A stretch of DNA of 64,000 bases, from contig UCAU01000060.1 in assembly GCA_900470445.1 (NCBI GenBank), forward strand, positions 37,719 through 101,718, written 5' to 3'. This DNA is from Hyphomicrobiales bacterium (GTDB lineage Bacteria; Pseudomonadota; Alphaproteobacteria; Rhizobiales; Devosiaceae). Shown in pieces: positions 63,975 to 64,000 of this stretch (position 1 is the first letter of the stretch; the number at the start of each line of letters is the position of its first letter). The position numbers and the translations under genes are program-made. The notes under the pieces are model-generated. The model had not been told where the DNA came from, did no database searches, and worked only from the letters and a program-made list of their open reading frames with translations.

Positions 63975-64000
63975 ATGTCGAAATTGGGCCTGCTGACGCG
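63975..64000 (+). other. Possible start of a further gene at the window edge
   Basis: An ATG at 63975 with AAGGT nine bases upstream opens a frame (MSKLGLLT) that runs off the window. GGCCCA / TGGGCC around it could also fold as a small hairpin, so this is weak. Confidence 0.2.

Overview
The window is G+C-rich chromosomal DNA from an alphaproteobacterium, most likely of the order Hyphomicrobiales. Gene style and order (ihfB-lapA-trpF-trpB-trpA-accD-folC, rnd-lptC-lptA-lptB-rpoN, rimP-nusA-ylxR-infB, a FYDLN-acid protein beside aroA-cmk-rpsA, a dmeR-dmeF pair) resemble Devosiaceae. The genus is inference. Nearly all of the window is core genome. No integrase, transposase, phage gene or CRISPR array was seen.

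Layout. 1-12900: an almost entirely minus-strand block for central functions: aroA (shikimate), cmk, rpsA, a GNAT enzyme, sppA, ihfB, lapA, trpF-trpB-trpA, accD, queF and folC, with a plus-strand FYDLN-acid protein at the end. 13041-17808: tRNA-Ala(GGC), a GIY-YIG protein, the Co/Ni efflux pair dmeR-dmeF, a YcaQ-like glycosylase, pncB and a small unknown gene. 17805-24951: a small membrane protein, plsC, a Fur-type regulator, rimI-tsaB (minus strand), then lnt, metK, trmB and an HxlR regulator (plus strand). 25007-31692: a small secreted protein, then the rimP-nusA-ylxR-infB operon behind a leader that holds a terminator-like hairpin. 31764-36069: a histidine phosphatase, an L,D-transpeptidase and inverted pnp and rpsO. 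36206-42317: an HWE sensor kinase, rpoN, lptB-lptA-lptC, rnd and tRNA-Leu(CAG). 42377-50269: a GFA-type protein, an NDUFA9-like protein, brnTA with a frameshifted toxin gene, a PadR regulator with operator boxes, a giant FAD/Fe-S dehydrogenase, an RNA methyltransferase and a small secreted protein.

The clearest accessory system is 50266-62356. It is a sugar-type uptake and catabolic cluster of unknown substrate. A minus-strand operon (Gfo/Idh/MocA oxidoreductase, DUF993 aldolase-like protein, TIM-barrel isomerase) and a plus-strand operon (two paralogous solute-binding proteins, two permeases, two more Gfo/Idh/MocA proteins, an ATPase) flank a TetR regulator. Both operons carry the same 20-bp operator-like sequence upstream, which suggests one regulator controls import and breakdown. 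The set of three oxidoreductases, an aldolase-like protein and an isomerase points to a keto-sugar route, but the substrate cannot be read from sequence.

The right end carries an ArsR-SRPBCC pair and a DUF1801 protein. Palindromic intergenic repeats are scattered through the window; one 36-bp unit is present exactly, in opposite orientation, at both ends. Adjacent genes often overlap by 4 bp, and three convergent pairs share their stop codons.
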